Shown here piece by piece: positions 8,118 through 20,300 of a stretch of DNA of 64,000 bases; the first letter of the stretch is position 1; every line of letters starts with the position of its first letter. The position numbers were made by a program, and so were the translations under genes. Source of the stretch: Stenotrophomonas maltophilia (GTDB taxonomy: Bacteria > Pseudomonadota > Gammaproteobacteria > Xanthomonadales > Xanthomonadaceae). The notes under the pieces were generated by a model. That model saw only the letters and a program-made list of their open reading frames with translations. It was not told the origin of the DNA and searched no databases. The DNA is taken from the NCBI RefSeq assembly GCF_900186865.1, contig NZ_LT906480.1:2808001-2872000 (forward strand). Direction: 5' to 3'.

Positions 8118-8453
8118 ATGCGTGAATCACTGATGGTGGAACTGCGCGCTGCCCTCATCCTTGCGTTGCTGCTGGTGCTGGCCCCGGTGCGCGCCGACGA
8201 GGCGAAGAAGCAGGAAGACGCCGCGCCCTGCATCGAAGTACAGGTCAATGGCGAACGCATTCCGGCCTGGGACTGCCTGCAGCGCAAGTTGGCGCCGGCA
8301 TCGAAAGCGGCGAAGTCACCGGCACTGCCGGAGGCCGAGCGGCTGATGCGGCAGCCGGGCAACCAGCTGATGCAGTACAACCTGGAAGGCACGCGACAGC
8401 GCATGGGCGATGCCTTTGGTCGTTCGGTGGTACCGCAGCGTCCGGCGCGATGA
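8118..8453 (+). CDS. small secreted/periplasmic protein, unknown function
   Basis: 111 residues. The start at 8118 has GGAAG seven bases upstream; a second ATG at 8133 lacks a ribosome site. Signal peptide (LRAALILALLLVLAPVRA, cut before DEA). The mature part has two Cys 15 residues apart (APCIEVQVNGERIPAWDC), suggesting a disulfide, then a polar tail with no recognised domain. It is divergent from pdtB across a 192-bp region holding the candidate Pho box and an inverted repeat, so it is probably co-regulated with the secretion locus. I do not recognise the family. Confidence 0.65.
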   Translation: MRESLMVELRAALILALLLVLAPVRADEAKKQEDAAPCIEVQVNGERIPAWDCLQRKLAPASKAAKSPALPEAERLMRQPGNQLMQYNLEGTRQRMGDAFGRSVVPQRPAR

Positions 8454-8526
8454 GCCTGCGCGGCCGTAGGGCCGAGCCCACGCCTGGCAGGATTTGAAGG
8501 GTCGAGCTATCGCTCGGCAGGATTCT

Positions 8527-8587
8527 GTAGAGTCGAGCCAGGCTCGACTGTTCTTCCAGACGCAGCCGAGCGTAGGCTCGGCACTAC
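8527..8587. repeat. pair of SMAG-type palindromes overlapping the gspC stop
   Basis: First copy: GTAG at 527 followed by AGTCGAGCC-A-GGCTCGACT (8531-8549). Second copy: GCCGAGC-GTAG-GCTCGGC (8565-8582) followed by ACTAC. The CTA of the second copy (8584-8586) is the TAG stop codon of gspC on the minus strand, so the repeat supplies the end of the gene. The pair sits between the converging gene at 8118-8453 and gspC. Confidence 0.7.
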
Positions 8588-9102
8588 GGTGCCGCGGGCA
8601 CGATGCCATCGCTCGGCACCGGCGGCAGCTCAGGCACCGGCAGGCTGCGCGATTGCCCGGCCTGGTTCAATTCGACCGCGCTGGCACTGATGCTGGCCAG
8701 CACCGTGCAGGGTCCGAGTCGTTGCCCGGGCGCATACGCTTCCGCTGGGCGTCCATCCACCGAAAGCAGCGCCAGTGGCGCGTGGTCGCCGGCCATCACG
8801 CCCAGCACGACCACCTCGGTCTGCACCGCACCGGGGGACAGCAACCGCACCAGCGGCAGGCTGGCCACTGCATCGAACAGGGGGCGTGCAGGGGCCTCTG
8901 CGTGCGTTTCGCTGGCCGCCGCCGTCGGTGCCACCGCAGACAGGGTCACGCCCCAATAGGCCACCACCGCCAGCAGCAGCGTCGCCGCCAGCAGGGTCAA
9001 CATGCGATTGCGATCCCAGCGCCTGCCATCCATGTTCCGCACCATCGCCACGTTCGTGTCTGCCCACGCTAGCAGCTGCCGCTGACGCTTTTGTTTCATC
9101 AT
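8584..9102 (-). CDS. gspC: type II secretion protein C (GspC / HxcP-like)
   Basis: 172 residues. Short basic cytoplasmic tail, one membrane helix (MLTLLAATLLLAVVAYWGVTL), a linker, and a periplasmic homology region (VVVLGVMAGDHAPLALLSVDG; GPCTVLASISASAVELNQAG) as in GspC, which links the inner-membrane platform to the secretin. There is no PDZ or coiled-coil C-terminal domain, so it is a short GspC. Two adjacent ATGs (9102 and 9099) start the frame. It is divergent from gspHIJ with 46 bp between, so the two share a compact promoter region. It is separated by about 16 kb from the rest of the T2SS. Confidence 0.78.
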   Translation of the reverse strand: MMKQKRQRQLLAWADTNVAMVRNMDGRRWDRNRMLTLLAATLLLAVVAYWGVTLSAVAPTAAASETHAEAPARPLFDAVASLPLVRLLSPGAVQTEVVVLGVMAGDHAPLALLSVDGRPAEAYAPGQRLGPCTVLASISASAVELNQAGQSRSLPVPELPPVPSDGIVPAAP

Positions 9103-9148
9103 GCGGGCCTACGCTGGCAGGCATCGACCTGGACAGGAGGCAACGTCG

Positions 9149-9595
9149 ATGCAGCACGTGCCGCGTGGTTTCACCCTGCTGGAACTGATGGTGGTGCTGG
9201 TGATCATCGGCATCTGCACGGCGGGCATCGGCCTTGGCCTGGGCAGCCTGCTCGACCCCGCGCGCCAGCTGCGGCAGGAAGCTGAACGGCTGGCGCAGCG
9301 CCTGCAGGTGGCGCGCGACGAGGCGCGCATCGATGGCCGCCCCCTGCGCTGGCAGGCCGACGCCGCCGGCTACCGCTTCAGCCGCCGCGAAGGCACCCGC
9401 TGGGTTGACGTGCAGCGCGATGACCTTCTGCGTCCGCAGCAATGGCAACCGGCGGGCATCGCGGTGCAACCGACCACGCCGATTGAACTGAGCCCGGAGT
9501 GGATCGGCGTGGCGTGGGAGCTGAGGCTGTCGTTGCAGGGCCGCCAGCTGCGTCTTCGTGATGATGGCAGCGGACAGTTGCAGGTCGTGCAGTGA
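9149..9595 (+). CDS. gspH: type II secretion minor pseudopilin GspH
   Basis: 148 residues with a type III signal: short leader ending RG, then FTLLELMVVLVIIGICTAGIGLGLG with Glu at mature position 5, the prepilin peptidase site and helical stalk. The globular part (ARDEARIDGRPLRWQADAAGYRF) matches GspH. The start at 9149 has GGAGG nine bases upstream; an in-frame ATG at 9101 would add an atypical leader. It is translationally coupled to gspI. The prepilin peptidase (GspO/PilD) is not in the window and is presumably shared. Confidence 0.88.
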   Translation: MQHVPRGFTLLELMVVLVIIGICTAGIGLGLGSLLDPARQLRQEAERLAQRLQVARDEARIDGRPLRWQADAAGYRFSRREGTRWVDVQRDDLLRPQQWQPAGIAVQPTTPIELSPEWIGVAWELRLSLQGRQLRLRDDGSGQLQVVQ

Positions 9596-9954
9596 AGCGG
9601 AGCATGCGCGGGTTCACCCTGATCGAAGTGCTGATCGCATTGGTGATCGTTTCGATTGCGCTGGCGGCGGTGATGCGTTCGGTGGCGGTGGCGACCGATG
9701 ATCAATCGCGCCTGCGCGACCGTCGGCTGGCACTGATGTGTGCGCAGGACCGCTGGCAGGAGCTGCGCCTGGCCGGGCAGCCGCCGCAGGATGCACGGCA
9801 GCGCTGCGTGCAGGGGCGCAGCAGTTTCCTGGTGCTTCAGCATATCGGCACAGGGAGTGACGGACAGCCACAGCTGGAACTCAGCGTGGTGGCCGAAGAT
9901 GCGCCGCGGCAATCGCTGGCGCGGATGCAGCTGCCGTGGACGGCGGCGCAATGA
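9592..9954 (+). CDS. gspI: type II secretion minor pseudopilin GspI
   Basis: 120 residues: leader KRSMRG, then FTLIEVLIALVIVSIALAAVM, the prepilin cleavage site with Glu at +5. It starts with GTG in a GTGA overlap with the gspH stop. The globular part has two Cys (LALMCAQDRWQELRL and ARQRCVQGRS), with the AQ.RW.ELRL pattern usual for GspI. It would form the pseudopilus tip with GspH, GspJ and GspK. Confidence 0.88.
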   Translation: MKRSMRGFTLIEVLIALVIVSIALAAVMRSVAVATDDQSRLRDRRLALMCAQDRWQELRLAGQPPQDARQRCVQGRSSFLVLQHIGTGSDGQPQLELSVVAEDAPRQSLARMQLPWTAAQ

Positions 9955-10565
9955 AGCGTACCGCAGCAGGTTTCACCCTGATCGAGGTGATGATCGCGAT
10001 CACCATCATGGGCGTGCTGGCACTGATCTGCTGGCGTGCGCTGGACAGCGTGGCCAGCAGCGACCAACGCCTGCGCCGGGCCGATGCCGAGACCACGACG
10101 GCGCTGCGCGTGCTGCAGCAGTTCCAGCGCGACATCGAGATGCGTGCCGACGACGCGCTGATGAACGGCGCGGTGCGCCCGGCGGATCAGCCTCAGCGCC
10201 TGCTACCCCCTTCGCTGGTGAGCGAACGGCATCCGGATGGAAGCTTCGCGCTGGAGATCACCCGCAGCTTGGGCAGCGACGGGTTGCGCTGGCAACGTGT
10301 TCGCTGGTGGCGACAGGGAAGCACGCTGTGGCGGGCCAGTGGCGCTGCGACGGATCGCTACCCTTTGCCCGCACCGGATCCGTCAAAGGGGATCGCGGTG
10401 GCGCAGGATGTGCAGCGATTCGAGGTACGCGCCTGGCAGCCGGGCGCCGGGTGGGCGCTGCTACCGAGCAAAGGCGAGGTGCTGCCGGCCACCGGGCTGG
10501 AACTGCGGTTGGGCCTGCGCGATGGGCGTGGGCCGTTGAGTTACCGGCGCGTGCTGGAGCTTTAG
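9951..10565 (+). CDS. gspJ: type II secretion minor pseudopilin GspJ
   Basis: 204 residues: leader KRTAAG, then FTLIEVMIAITIMGVLALICWRALDSV (prepilin site, Glu +5), then the GspJ globular domain (LQQFQRDIEMRADDALMNG; LRWQRVRWWRQGSTLWRAS). The ATG lies in an ATGA overlap with gspI. It is the last of three pseudopilin genes and is followed directly by a long tandem palindrome array. Confidence 0.9.
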   Translation: MKRTAAGFTLIEVMIAITIMGVLALICWRALDSVASSDQRLRRADAETTTALRVLQQFQRDIEMRADDALMNGAVRPADQPQRLLPPSLVSERHPDGSFALEITRSLGSDGLRWQRVRWWRQGSTLWRASGAATDRYPLPAPDPSKGIAVAQDVQRFEVRAWQPGAGWALLPSKGEVLPATGLELRLGLRDGRGPLSYRRVLEL

Positions 10566-10583
10566 GATTCCTTCCAGGCAAAG

Positions 10584-11170
10584 CATCCACGCATGGCGTG
10601 GATCTACTGCCAAGCCCGCTCTGGTGGGTGCCGACCTTGGTCGGCACTGAAGCTGGCCCAGCCATCCACGCATGGCGTGGATCTACTGCCGAGCGGCTCC
10701 TACTGCCCGGCCTGCTTTGGTGGGTGCCGACCTTGGTCGGCACTGAGGCTGGCCCAGCCATCCACGCATGGCGTGGATCTACTGCCGAGCGGCTTCTACT
10801 GCCCGGCCTGCTTTGGTGGGTGCCGACCTTGGTCGGCACTGAGGCTGGCCCAGCCATCCACGCATGGCGTGGATCTACTGCCGAGCGGCTTCTACTGCCT
10901 GGCCTGCCCTGGTGGGTGCCGACCGTTGGTCGGCACTGAGGCTGGCCCAGCCATCCACGCATGGCGCGGATCTACTGCCGAGCGGCTTCTACTGCCCGGC
11001 CTGCTTTGGTGGGTGCCGACCTTGGTCGGCACTGAGGCTGGCCCAGCCATCCACGCATGGCGTGGATCTACTGCCGAGCGGCTTCTACTGCCCGGCCTGC
11101 CCTGGTGGGTGCCGACCGTTGGTCGGCACTGAGGCTGGCCCAGCCATCCACGCATGGCGCGGATCTACTG
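10584..11170. repeat. tandem array of about 96-bp units made of two SMAG palindromes
   Basis: Seven copies of ATCCACGC-ATG-GCGTGGATCTACTGC start near 10585, 10664, 10760, 10856, 10953, 11049 and 11146, giving steps of 79, 96, 96, 97, 96 and 97 bp. Each unit also holds a second palindrome, GTGCCGACC-TTGGTCGGCAC or its CGTTGG variant. Units alternate in small variants (CTTTGG or CCCTGG; GCGTGG or GCGCGG), which suggests duplication of multi-unit blocks. The array lies between the convergent gspJ and pdtA. It is not CRISPR: the units differ by point changes and there are no unique spacers. Confidence 0.9.
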
Positions 11171-11178
11171 CCGAGCCT

Positions 11179-11208
11179 GCCGCCGGGTGCTCTCCTGCAC
11201 CCGGCGGC
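11179..11208. terminator. strong hairpin between gspJ and pdtA
   Basis: GCCGCCGGGTGC, loop TCTCCT, GCACCCGGCGGC: a perfect 12-bp GC stem in the convergent intergenic region. There is no T-run on either strand, so it is a possible bidirectional transcription barrier rather than a textbook terminator. An eighth ATCCACGC palindrome lies at 11327-11350; I see nothing else between it and the pdtA stop. Confidence 0.5.
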
Positions 11209-11395
11209 GCCGTGTCGGTGATCCTCACCGCTGATGGCCGCTCCCTGCCCTCCGTGCCGTCCTGGCTGGGGCCGCTGCCGTTCCGTGGCGGCTGGCCTGA
11301 TGCTGTTCGTTCTTTCGGCCCGGTCGCATCCACGCATGGCGTGGATCTACTGCCGACCTTGGTGGGCAGCAACGTGTGCCGACCAAGGACGGCAC

Positions 11396-14300
11396 CTACC
11401 GGCGCTGCGTGCCCTCGTCGCGACTTGCCTGCGGGAACTGGAAGGCACTGTTGGCGTCATAGCCGCTGTTGGCAGTGTTGCCACGCGCCGGCGGATTGAT
11501 GGTGCTGGTGCCACTGCCGAAGCCGAGGATCTGCACGCTGATCACCGACGGCTGGTTGCGCCGTGCCTCGTCCTGGCTCTTGCGCATCACATCCTGTGCA
11601 GCCTGGCTGGCGCTGTTGGCTGCCGCACTGGCCGAGGCCAGCGCATTGACGTTCACCGATGCCAGCACCGGCAGGCCCTTGCTCTCGCCCTGTACCTGGA
11701 TGTTGGCGGCATTGAGCACCTGCAGCGCCGCCAGGTTGATGTTGCCCGAGACGCGGATACCGGCCTCGCCCGCGTCGATGGTGCCCAGCGGCGCGACCAG
11801 GTCGACGTCGCCCGGTCGTACTTCGGCGATGGGGTTCAAGGTCGCGATGCCTGCGCCACTGGCGGGAGCCTGCGGCGACAGGATCACATTGCCCCAGCCG
11901 TCATAGACGCGACGCGGTGGCGTGTACAGCAGCGTCGTCTGCGAACCGCGACCGGCATTGATGTCACCCTGCTCCGACCACGCCAGGATGTCGCCGCCGA
12001 ACGTGGTCATCACCCGCGACAGGCCCAGCAGCACGCTGTCCTGGCTGAACAGGCGGATATCGCCCTGCCCCTGAGTGACAAGGCCGGCGCTGGCAGGTGG
12101 CACCACGCCCTGCACACCGATCACGATCTGCCCACCCGGTGCCATCAGCTCGATGTTGCCGCCGGCTTCGGTACGCACGCCGGAGCCGCCGTACATCAGG
12201 ATATCGCCGGTACGGTCGATCGTCGCACCGGCCGCATTCCTGTCCGGCATCAGCGTGGCGATGGCTTCGCGCCCACGCAGGTAGGAGCCGAAGCGGGGCC
12301 CTTCTGCATCGGTATATTCCCTTCCACCTTCGCGCAGCTCGGCGTAATAGACCTGGCGCAGGAAGATGCGCTGCTGTTCCTGCGGCAGCGCATCGAGCGC
12401 GGCCAGCGCCCCGTCGCCGTCGGCAGCCACGCCGAAGCGCTGCTGCAGCCACTGCTTCAGCTCCTGGTTGTAGACCTTGACTGCCTTGCCCGGCTGCGAT
12501 GCAAGCGATTGCGCGGGATCGGCAAGGTTGACTGGGTCCAGATAACGGGCACGCAGGGCCGCGAAGTCGATCTGCTGGTTGCCGGCCGTCAGCGCGATGC
12601 TGGCGCCGGGACGGGTGTCGCCCTGCACGATGCCACCGAGGCTGACGATGCTGCCCGCATCCTCCTGGCGCAGCTGGCGGCCGGCACTGATCTCGGTGTT
12701 GCCGGGGCCAGCGATGGTCGCGTTCAGATGCACGATGTCGCGGCCTGCCGCCGCCACCGTGATGTCGGTGGGCGCGGTGTTCAACGCGGTCATCGACACC
12801 CCGAGGATGTCCCGGCCTGCGCGCAGTTGCACGGCGCCGGCGGCCTCGAACCAGTTCAACTGCGTGCGCTGCCCCGCGTTGGGATTCAGCGTGCGCCGGG
12901 CGCCGGTGGCCAGGCCGATAATGTCGCCCTGCACCGCGTAGAAACGGCTCGGCGCCAGGGCCGCAGACACGGAGGACAGCGGAGTATTCGGACCGAACGC
13001 AAACAGCGGAAGCGACGCGTCCGGCGATGCAATGTTGCCGTCGACCGACAGGTTGTGCCGCGTGCGGGTCACATTGCCTGCGGAATCCCCCTGCTCGGCC
13101 ATGAATGCCGGGTCGAAGGGTCCCGGCAGGCGCGCGTCACTGGCCGAGCGCGCGATCTGGGTCGCGCCAGGCTGGGCGAAGATGCCGCCACCGGCCAGGA
13201 CGTCCAACCGTCCTGTCGCCGAGGGTGCCAGCAGGATCACATCCTGCGTCCCCGGCGTGGTGCTGATCCGGTCCAGCTTGATGTCACCCTGCGCAGCAAT
13301 CGCGCTGAAGCGCGAAGGATAGAGCCAGTAATTCAGCAGATCATCACCGCCACGCACAACAAGCTGGACCTGCTCGCGCCACAGATTGCTGCCCGTCACG
13401 TTTTCCGGCCCGGCGAGGCCTGGCGCGAGGTCACCACCGGCACTGAACAGATCCACGGCCGTGTTGGCGGTCCACAGCGAGAACCACGTACTGCCTGCAG
13501 CGCGCGCGCCATCATCCAGCAGCACCGCGCTGTAGTTGGCCAGCGGAACCCGGCCGGCATCGGCGACGCCGCCGAGCACCACATCGCCCCGCGCCTGCAG
13601 CTGCGCGACCGCATCGCCCAGCACCAGCACCGGCCCGCCCATCGGGCGAGCGGCGTCGGCGGCGAACAGATCGGCCGCACGCAGCTGGCCCAGCGTCGCG
13701 TAGCTTTCCAGGGTGACGCCCATTGCACCGATGCGTCCCGCATCCAGCTGCAGGCTGCCACGCAGATTGCTGAAGGTACCGTTGAGGTCGAGATTCTGTC
13801 CCGCCCTGGAGGCATTGAGGCTGGAGAACGTCGCCCGCAGATTCGGATTCAGTGCGCCACCGATACGCAGTTGCAGGTCGCCGCCGCCGGTCAGGTGCAG
13901 CTGGCCATCGCTGACCCGGCCGGTCGATCCCACCGCCGCGATGATCGCACCCGAGCGCGGTGCGATCGTCGAGTCCAGCGCGTCACCTATCGCATCGCGC
14001 ACGCCGGCGTCACGCCCGGCCTCCAGCGTCAGGTTGCCGCCGCCCAATGTACCGAAGCCGGTGAAGCCGACCATCCGCGGAGAGGCGCCAGCAGCAGCGG
14101 ACACGTTGGTGTAGGCGCCAAAGTTCACCCACCAGCTGGTCGGCACCGGCTCCACACCGGTGGTGCTGCCGGTTCCCTGCCGCCACAGCCAATTGCCGAC
14201 CGCGGCACTGGAATACAGCGCCCAGTCGCGCTCGCTGGTGCCCGACTCTGCGCGCCCGGTCCAGACGTCACCGACGATATCGCGCCCGGCTTCGACGCGC

Positions 14301-17300
14301 AGGTTGCCGCCATGATCGGGATACCAGGCCTGGTAGCCGGCCAACGCGGCATCATAGCTGCCCGGCACCAGGTTCGGACCCAGCAGTGCGGTGTTCCTGG
14401 GGGCTGCTGCACGGGGCGAATTGAAGGCAGCGTCGCGGCCCTCGCCCAGCGTGGTGGGAGCGCCCGCCGTGTACACACCGAAGCCGGACTTCATCACGAC
14501 ATCACCGGCAGCGAGCAGTTCAAGGTCCCCCTTGCCGGTGCGCAGCACGCTCCGCGCCGGCGTGCCTGCGCGCTTGCCGTAAGTGGTCACTTCGGTCTGC
14601 GTGCCACCGCCGGCGCAGTAGGTGGGCGCCGTGCTGCAGAACTCGTCTTCGGTCATGCCAAACATCGCGGCGAAGTCCTTCGCAGGGGTGCCTACGTAGG
14701 ACTCGTCGCCCCAGTAATCCAGCGAGCCCTGCGCGGCCACCTGGCGGGGGGCCGGGCCGCAGTAGTCGGCCGACATCGCGCAGAACTCGTCTTCGGTGAA
14801 GCCGAACATGTCGGCCAACTCCGCGATCGGACGGCCTGCATAGGAGGTGTCGCCGATCCAGTCCAGCGATGCCCGCTCAGTCAACGCACGATCACCCACC
14901 CAGACGATTTCGGTCTTGACCGTACCGATCGAGCCCTGGTGGGTGTCGGCCAGCATCACGCTGCCTTCACTGCCCCAGCGCCGGCTGCGTGGGTCGGCTG
15001 CCCCGGCATCGGCACCGGCAACCACGGTCAGGTCCCAGGAGGTGGTGCCCTCGGCCAGCATCGGCGCCAGCGCCCAGTTGCGCCCCTGGTTGCCGCCGGC
15101 ATCGGCCGGCCGCAGATTCACCGGCCCGTTGCCGGGCAACTCCACCTTGGTCAACGATGGGATGTACGCGCCCACCTTGAGCTCGACTTCCCGTGCCAGG
15201 CGCAACGCAACCGGCAGCATCGCGCCGGCGGGCCATTCCTGTGCCGCCATCTGTACCGCACTGCGCAGGCGGAAGCCGGCCCCCAGGCGCGCACCGGCCG
15301 CCAACACCAGCGGCTCCTGCAGCACGGTGCCCGCCGCCAGCGTCTGCCCGGAGTCGGTGGTCACCGCCGCACCCAGCACCGTGCCCGCTGGCAGGCGCAG
15401 GTTCTGCGAGATCACCATCGGCGCGGGCAGCACGGTACCGACCGGAAGCGTTACCGATTCGACCGGCACGTCATAGTTCAGGCGGGTACCGGCCTGGAAC
15501 TCGGTGCCGGGCTGCAGCTTCACTCCGTCCACCGGCACCACCAGGCCGCCGCCAAAGGGGGTTTGCCCCGCGCTGCCATTGCGACCCTCATATAGCTGCC
15601 AGCCACCCTCATCCGGCGTGGACGGCGGCGGTGCGAACCCATCGTTGATGCTGCCGTAGACGTTGATGTTGCCTTCGGCCCGCAGCACCAGCGAGGCCGA
15701 TTCGCCGAAGCCACGCCGCGATGGATCGGCGCGGTTGGCTTCGGGCCCGTAGCGGTAGCCGGACAGATCGATGTCGCCGGCAATGGTCAGGTCGCCGTCC
15801 GGGTTGGCGTCGCTGCGCCGCGCCAGCACCTGCACGCCGGGACGAAGGCGGACATCGCCCAGCGCCCGCGTGCGCTGCTGCAGATCCGCGTTGTCCAGCG
15901 CAGCATCGATCCAGGCCACGCTGTGCGGATCGACCACCTGGTCCAGCCACTGCTGGGTGACCAGCTGCGCGCGGTTGCCGCGCACGTCAGCGGTGGCTGC
16001 CAGGGGCGCATCGTCGTAGCGGCGAACACCATTGAGCTGGATGTCGGCCGCGCCATCGATGCGCAGGCCGGTGGCCGCGGCAATCGCCGCGTCGTTGCTG
16101 CCCAGCCGCGGCACATCGATCTTCAGCGTGCCGCGCGGGGTGCCATCGTTCTGGCCAGGACGTCCACCGACGGTAACATCGCTGCCCGCACGCAGGTCCA
16201 GCTGCGCCGCGCTGCCCAGGCCGACGGCACCTTCGGCGCTGCCCAGCGTGATGGTGGCCCGGTTTGGACTGTCGATGATCTTGCCATGGCTGTCCACGCG
16301 CAGGCCGGTACCGTGCGCGTCCAGCGTGCCGTCCACCTGCAACTGATCGCGGGCGTACAGGCGGATGCTGCCGACCTGCTCGCCGCTGGCATCGATGCGG
16401 CCGGCCACGGTCAGGCTGCCCGCATCGACGCTGATATCGACCCGGCGCGCCTTCACTTCGTCGCCGATCCGCAGATCGCCCTCACCGATCTGGAAGCTGC
16501 GACCGCCGACGACGCCGCCGGCGGTCAATCGCTGGTTGAGGCCGGCGAAGTCCTGCAGCTGGCGTGCCCGCACCACCAGTTCGCCACCGTCGTAGGGCAC
16601 CAGCGTGCCACCGGCATCGTAGCAACCAGTGGCGGCACCCTGCAGAACACCGGCCAGATCGGCTCGGCCGGCCATTGCGGTGACCGTCAGGCGTCCGCCT
16701 CGGTTGTTGCGGGCGGAAACATCGATGCGGGAGGCCGCATCGGCGCGGATGTCACCCGTGTCGCTGGACAGCAGGACATCGCCGCCCCAGCTGAACTTGT
16801 CCACGTCGTACAGCGAGACCTTGCGTCCGGCCAGATCCAACGCGGCCCGGCTGCCAAGCGTGATGCCCTGGCGTGCGTTCGCCGACAGCCGTCCGGACGC
16901 CAGCGCGATCGTGCTGTCCAGCGTGATCCGGTTGGCGTCGATGCTCAGCTCACTGCCCAGTGCATCGCCACCCGCCTTGCCGGTGCCCCCCTGCAGGCGG
17001 AAGTCGCCGCCGGTGCGCACGCGCAGCCGCGCGGCGGGATCGGCCGTCAACAGCGGTGTATCGATACCCAGGCTGCCTCCGCTGTACTGCCAGCCCTTGT
17101 CGGCCAGATAGTCACCGCGCTGCTGGAACACGTCCAGCGTGCCCTGCGCGGAGAACGACAGCTGCTCCGAAGCACTCAGGTTCAGCGCACTGAATCCGAG
17201 CACCTGCCGGTTCGCAGGTACTTCAGAACTGGGACGGCTGAATGGCGCCCGCCCCAGCTGCAGCTGGCGGGTAAAGATGTCCAGCTGCCCGGCGCCGAGC

Positions 17301-20300
17301 CGGTTCACCATCGGATCGGCCGGCGGCACCGACGCGTCACTGCCCGGCGCCTGGCTCGCCGCCAATGAGCCGTCCCAGACCAGCGTGTCCACCAGGATGC
17401 GCGCCCGGTCAGTCGCAGCACCGTAGCCGCGGATGGCCTGCGCACCAAGCACGAGCGTCTGCAGGCCACTGCGGCCGGTGGCACTGTCGCGCGCGTCCAG
17501 GTCGACGCTGCCGAACACGTTGACAGAGTCCCGCGCGACCAGGCTCAGCGTGTCCAGCGCCGGCGCGCCGGTGGCATCATTGCCGCGCAGCAGTTGCTGC
17601 AGCACGGACTGGTTCATGGTCATGCCACTGGGCAGCGCCCCTGCCGCAGCGGCCAGGGCGATCGCTTCGGCACTGCCGAGGTTCAGCGCCGCCATGCTCA
17701 GGCCGAGCTGACGGGTGCCATAGCTGGCCGAGTCGCGCATCTGCAGCGCGCCATCGGTCGCTACCGCGATGCTGCCATCGGAAACCAGCCGGGTCTGGCC
17801 GTCGCACGCCGTCTGGCACCCCCCGATGTCGATCGCCACTGGACCGGCCTCCACCCCGGTGGTGCCGGTGATCAGGTTCAGGCGCTGGTTGGACACCGCC
17901 AGCAGGCCGCCGGAGACCTGGTAAGGCAGGGTCGCGCTGGCATTCGCGTTGGCGGATGCGAACGGCAGTGTATCGAGGGTCGCACCGGCCTCGACCAGCA
18001 CGCCGCTGCCACCGGAGGCCGCTGCCACCAGCACTTCCGGTGCGTTCAAGGTGACGCCGGAACGGATCGCCACGCTGCGCGCCTGGCCGGTCACCGCCAC
18101 CTGCGAGGCCTCCTGGTTGAACTGCCCGCCGATCATCATCCGCGCCGGCAGGAAGGCATTGAGCGCGTCGTCGCTGAAGGTGGCACCGCGATCACGCGCC
18201 TGCGATTGCGCACCGCCGTCGACGATCTCCAGTGAACCGACCGCCGGGCTGGCCAACGTGGCTGTCAGCGTGCCGCCTCGCCCGTTGTCGGTGGCGGCGC
18301 CGAACCGCGCGGTGCCGGCGAAGCGGATGGCAGGCGTGTCTGCACGACCTGCGCCTTCGCCCAACGCAAGGGTCAACCCGAGCGCATCGATGGTCTGCCA
18401 GCCACGCGACTCGCCGCGGCGGTCGGCCACCGATTGCGCGAAGCTGTTGTAGGAGGTTTCGTTGTAGCCCGAGTGCCGGCGTACTACTGCGGCGGGGGTC
18501 AGCAGGATGTCGGTGAGCAACGGCGAGATTGCCGCGCCCAGCGCCGTGCGCTGCTGCCCGGACACACGCCAGGTGCCGGTACCGGTCGCGATGGGTTGCG
18601 CGATGCCCGAGGTGCCGGTGGCGCCCAGCTCAACCCGGAATGCACCGGGCTGCAGCGCATAGCTGGCCGGCATCAGCGTGTAGGTGCCTGCCGCCAGGCC
18701 GGGCACGCCCGCCGGCACGGTGATCTGCTGGCCCACGGCCGGTGCGGCGAATCCTTCCTCGCCGCTGGGGGCAAATGTCCCGGCGCGTCCCGGCACGATC
18801 GCATACACCGGGTTGCCCGACGCACTGAATTCATAGCGCGGATTGGCGTCGGCCAACGCCGTTCGCAGCACGTCGACAGAGCCACCGCGTCCTGACACAA
18901 AGGCGGCACCGGTCAACTCACCACCGCCGGACATGTCCAGCAGGGCCCCCGGCGCCACCTCGATCTCATTCGCCTTCAGGGTCACCCCCATCGAGGAGAT
19001 GCCGGCCGGCGTCAGCGAACCCAGGCTGCGCGTACCGACCCGCCAGTCGACACCATCGACGGTGCCACCATAGGGTAGCGACAAGCCGGCGCCACTGGTC
19101 GAGGTGACGCTGCCTGGCAGCAGTTCCACCCGGCTACCGACGGTTCCGTTCTGGATAAGGCCACCCAGCTGCAGCGTGCCCATCGGCGCCTGTACGTTGC
19201 CGCCCTGCTGCACCGTGGCGGCCACCAGGCGAAGCGTACCCAGCGCCGATTCCGGCGCCGGCTTCGTGTCCGCACCGGTGCCGTGGATGCGCAGCACGGC
19301 ATCCGGATCGGCCCAGTAATCAGCGGTCTGCACGGTCTGCGCCGACGCGCCGGCCACCAGCGTGCCGACCGCGCCTGTGGTGGGGTACAGGCGCGCAGCG
19401 GTCACGTCCATCGAACCAGCCGTCATCAACGCGCTGGTGTTGCCACTGCTGGCAATGCCGTTGGTCAGGCGCACGTCACTGCGGCTTTCCAGCGCCACAT
19501 GCTTGAAACCCGGCAGCCAGGTGACGTCGCGGATGTCGATCAGCTCGGCCTGCACCGCCAGCGCGTGATCTTCCGGCCCGGACGAAGCGACCGCGGCGGT
19601 GCCCTGCAGGTTCTCGCCCGGCATCTGGCGCCAGCGTGCCTGCGCCAGGCGAACATAGGGCGCACTCAGTCGCAGCCCAGACGATAGCCCGGCATCCACG
19701 GCCATGCCCAGGCTCGAAGTGCCCTGGCCATGGATGCGCAGGCTCTGGGCCAGGCGCAGGTCGACGTCGCCGACCGCGCGGATGTCACCGAACACGGACA
19801 GGTTGTCGAAACCGCCGGCCTGCAGCTGCTCGACCGACAACGCGGCGTGGCCATATTCCAATGCGGCCGGCAGTGGCTGCGCCGGTGCGCTGTGCTGGCT
19901 GAGGCTGATCGCACGCGCTCGCAGTACCTCGTCGCTGGCACCACGTGCATGGATGCTCCCGCCAAAGGCCAGGCCAAGCGTGCCGCCGCGTGCGCCGGCA
20001 CCACCGGCGGCCGCGTCCATCCCGCCCTCCAGGTACAGCGCGTTGGCCGAACGCAGCACGATCTGCCCGCCGTCGCTGTCCACGCGCACGCGGCCCTGGC
20101 CATCGATGTCCAGTTCGGCCGACGCGCCGCGCGCCTGCAGGCGCGCACCGCGTTCGACCACCACGAAGGCTTCCGGTGGTCGGTTGTCGACGAATGCGGT
20201 GGTCTCCCAGTCCAGCGCCCCGCCAATCTCGATGCGGCCACCTGCGCGCACCTGCCCGCGCAGGCGGCCGCTGGGATCGGGCAGCGACATCGCGTCTGCA

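Noticed and set aside
10584..11350. CRISPR array
   Set aside because: Units are about 96 bp, vary by point changes, contain palindromes throughout and have no unique spacers or cas genes.
11234..15595. 1453-codon open frame on the plus strand
   Set aside because: It is wholly antisense to pdtA, His/Gln/Arg-rich with no domain, and is an expected by-product of high-GC codon bias. The same holds for the 644-codon frame at 21938-23872 and the 678-codon frame at 4270-6306.
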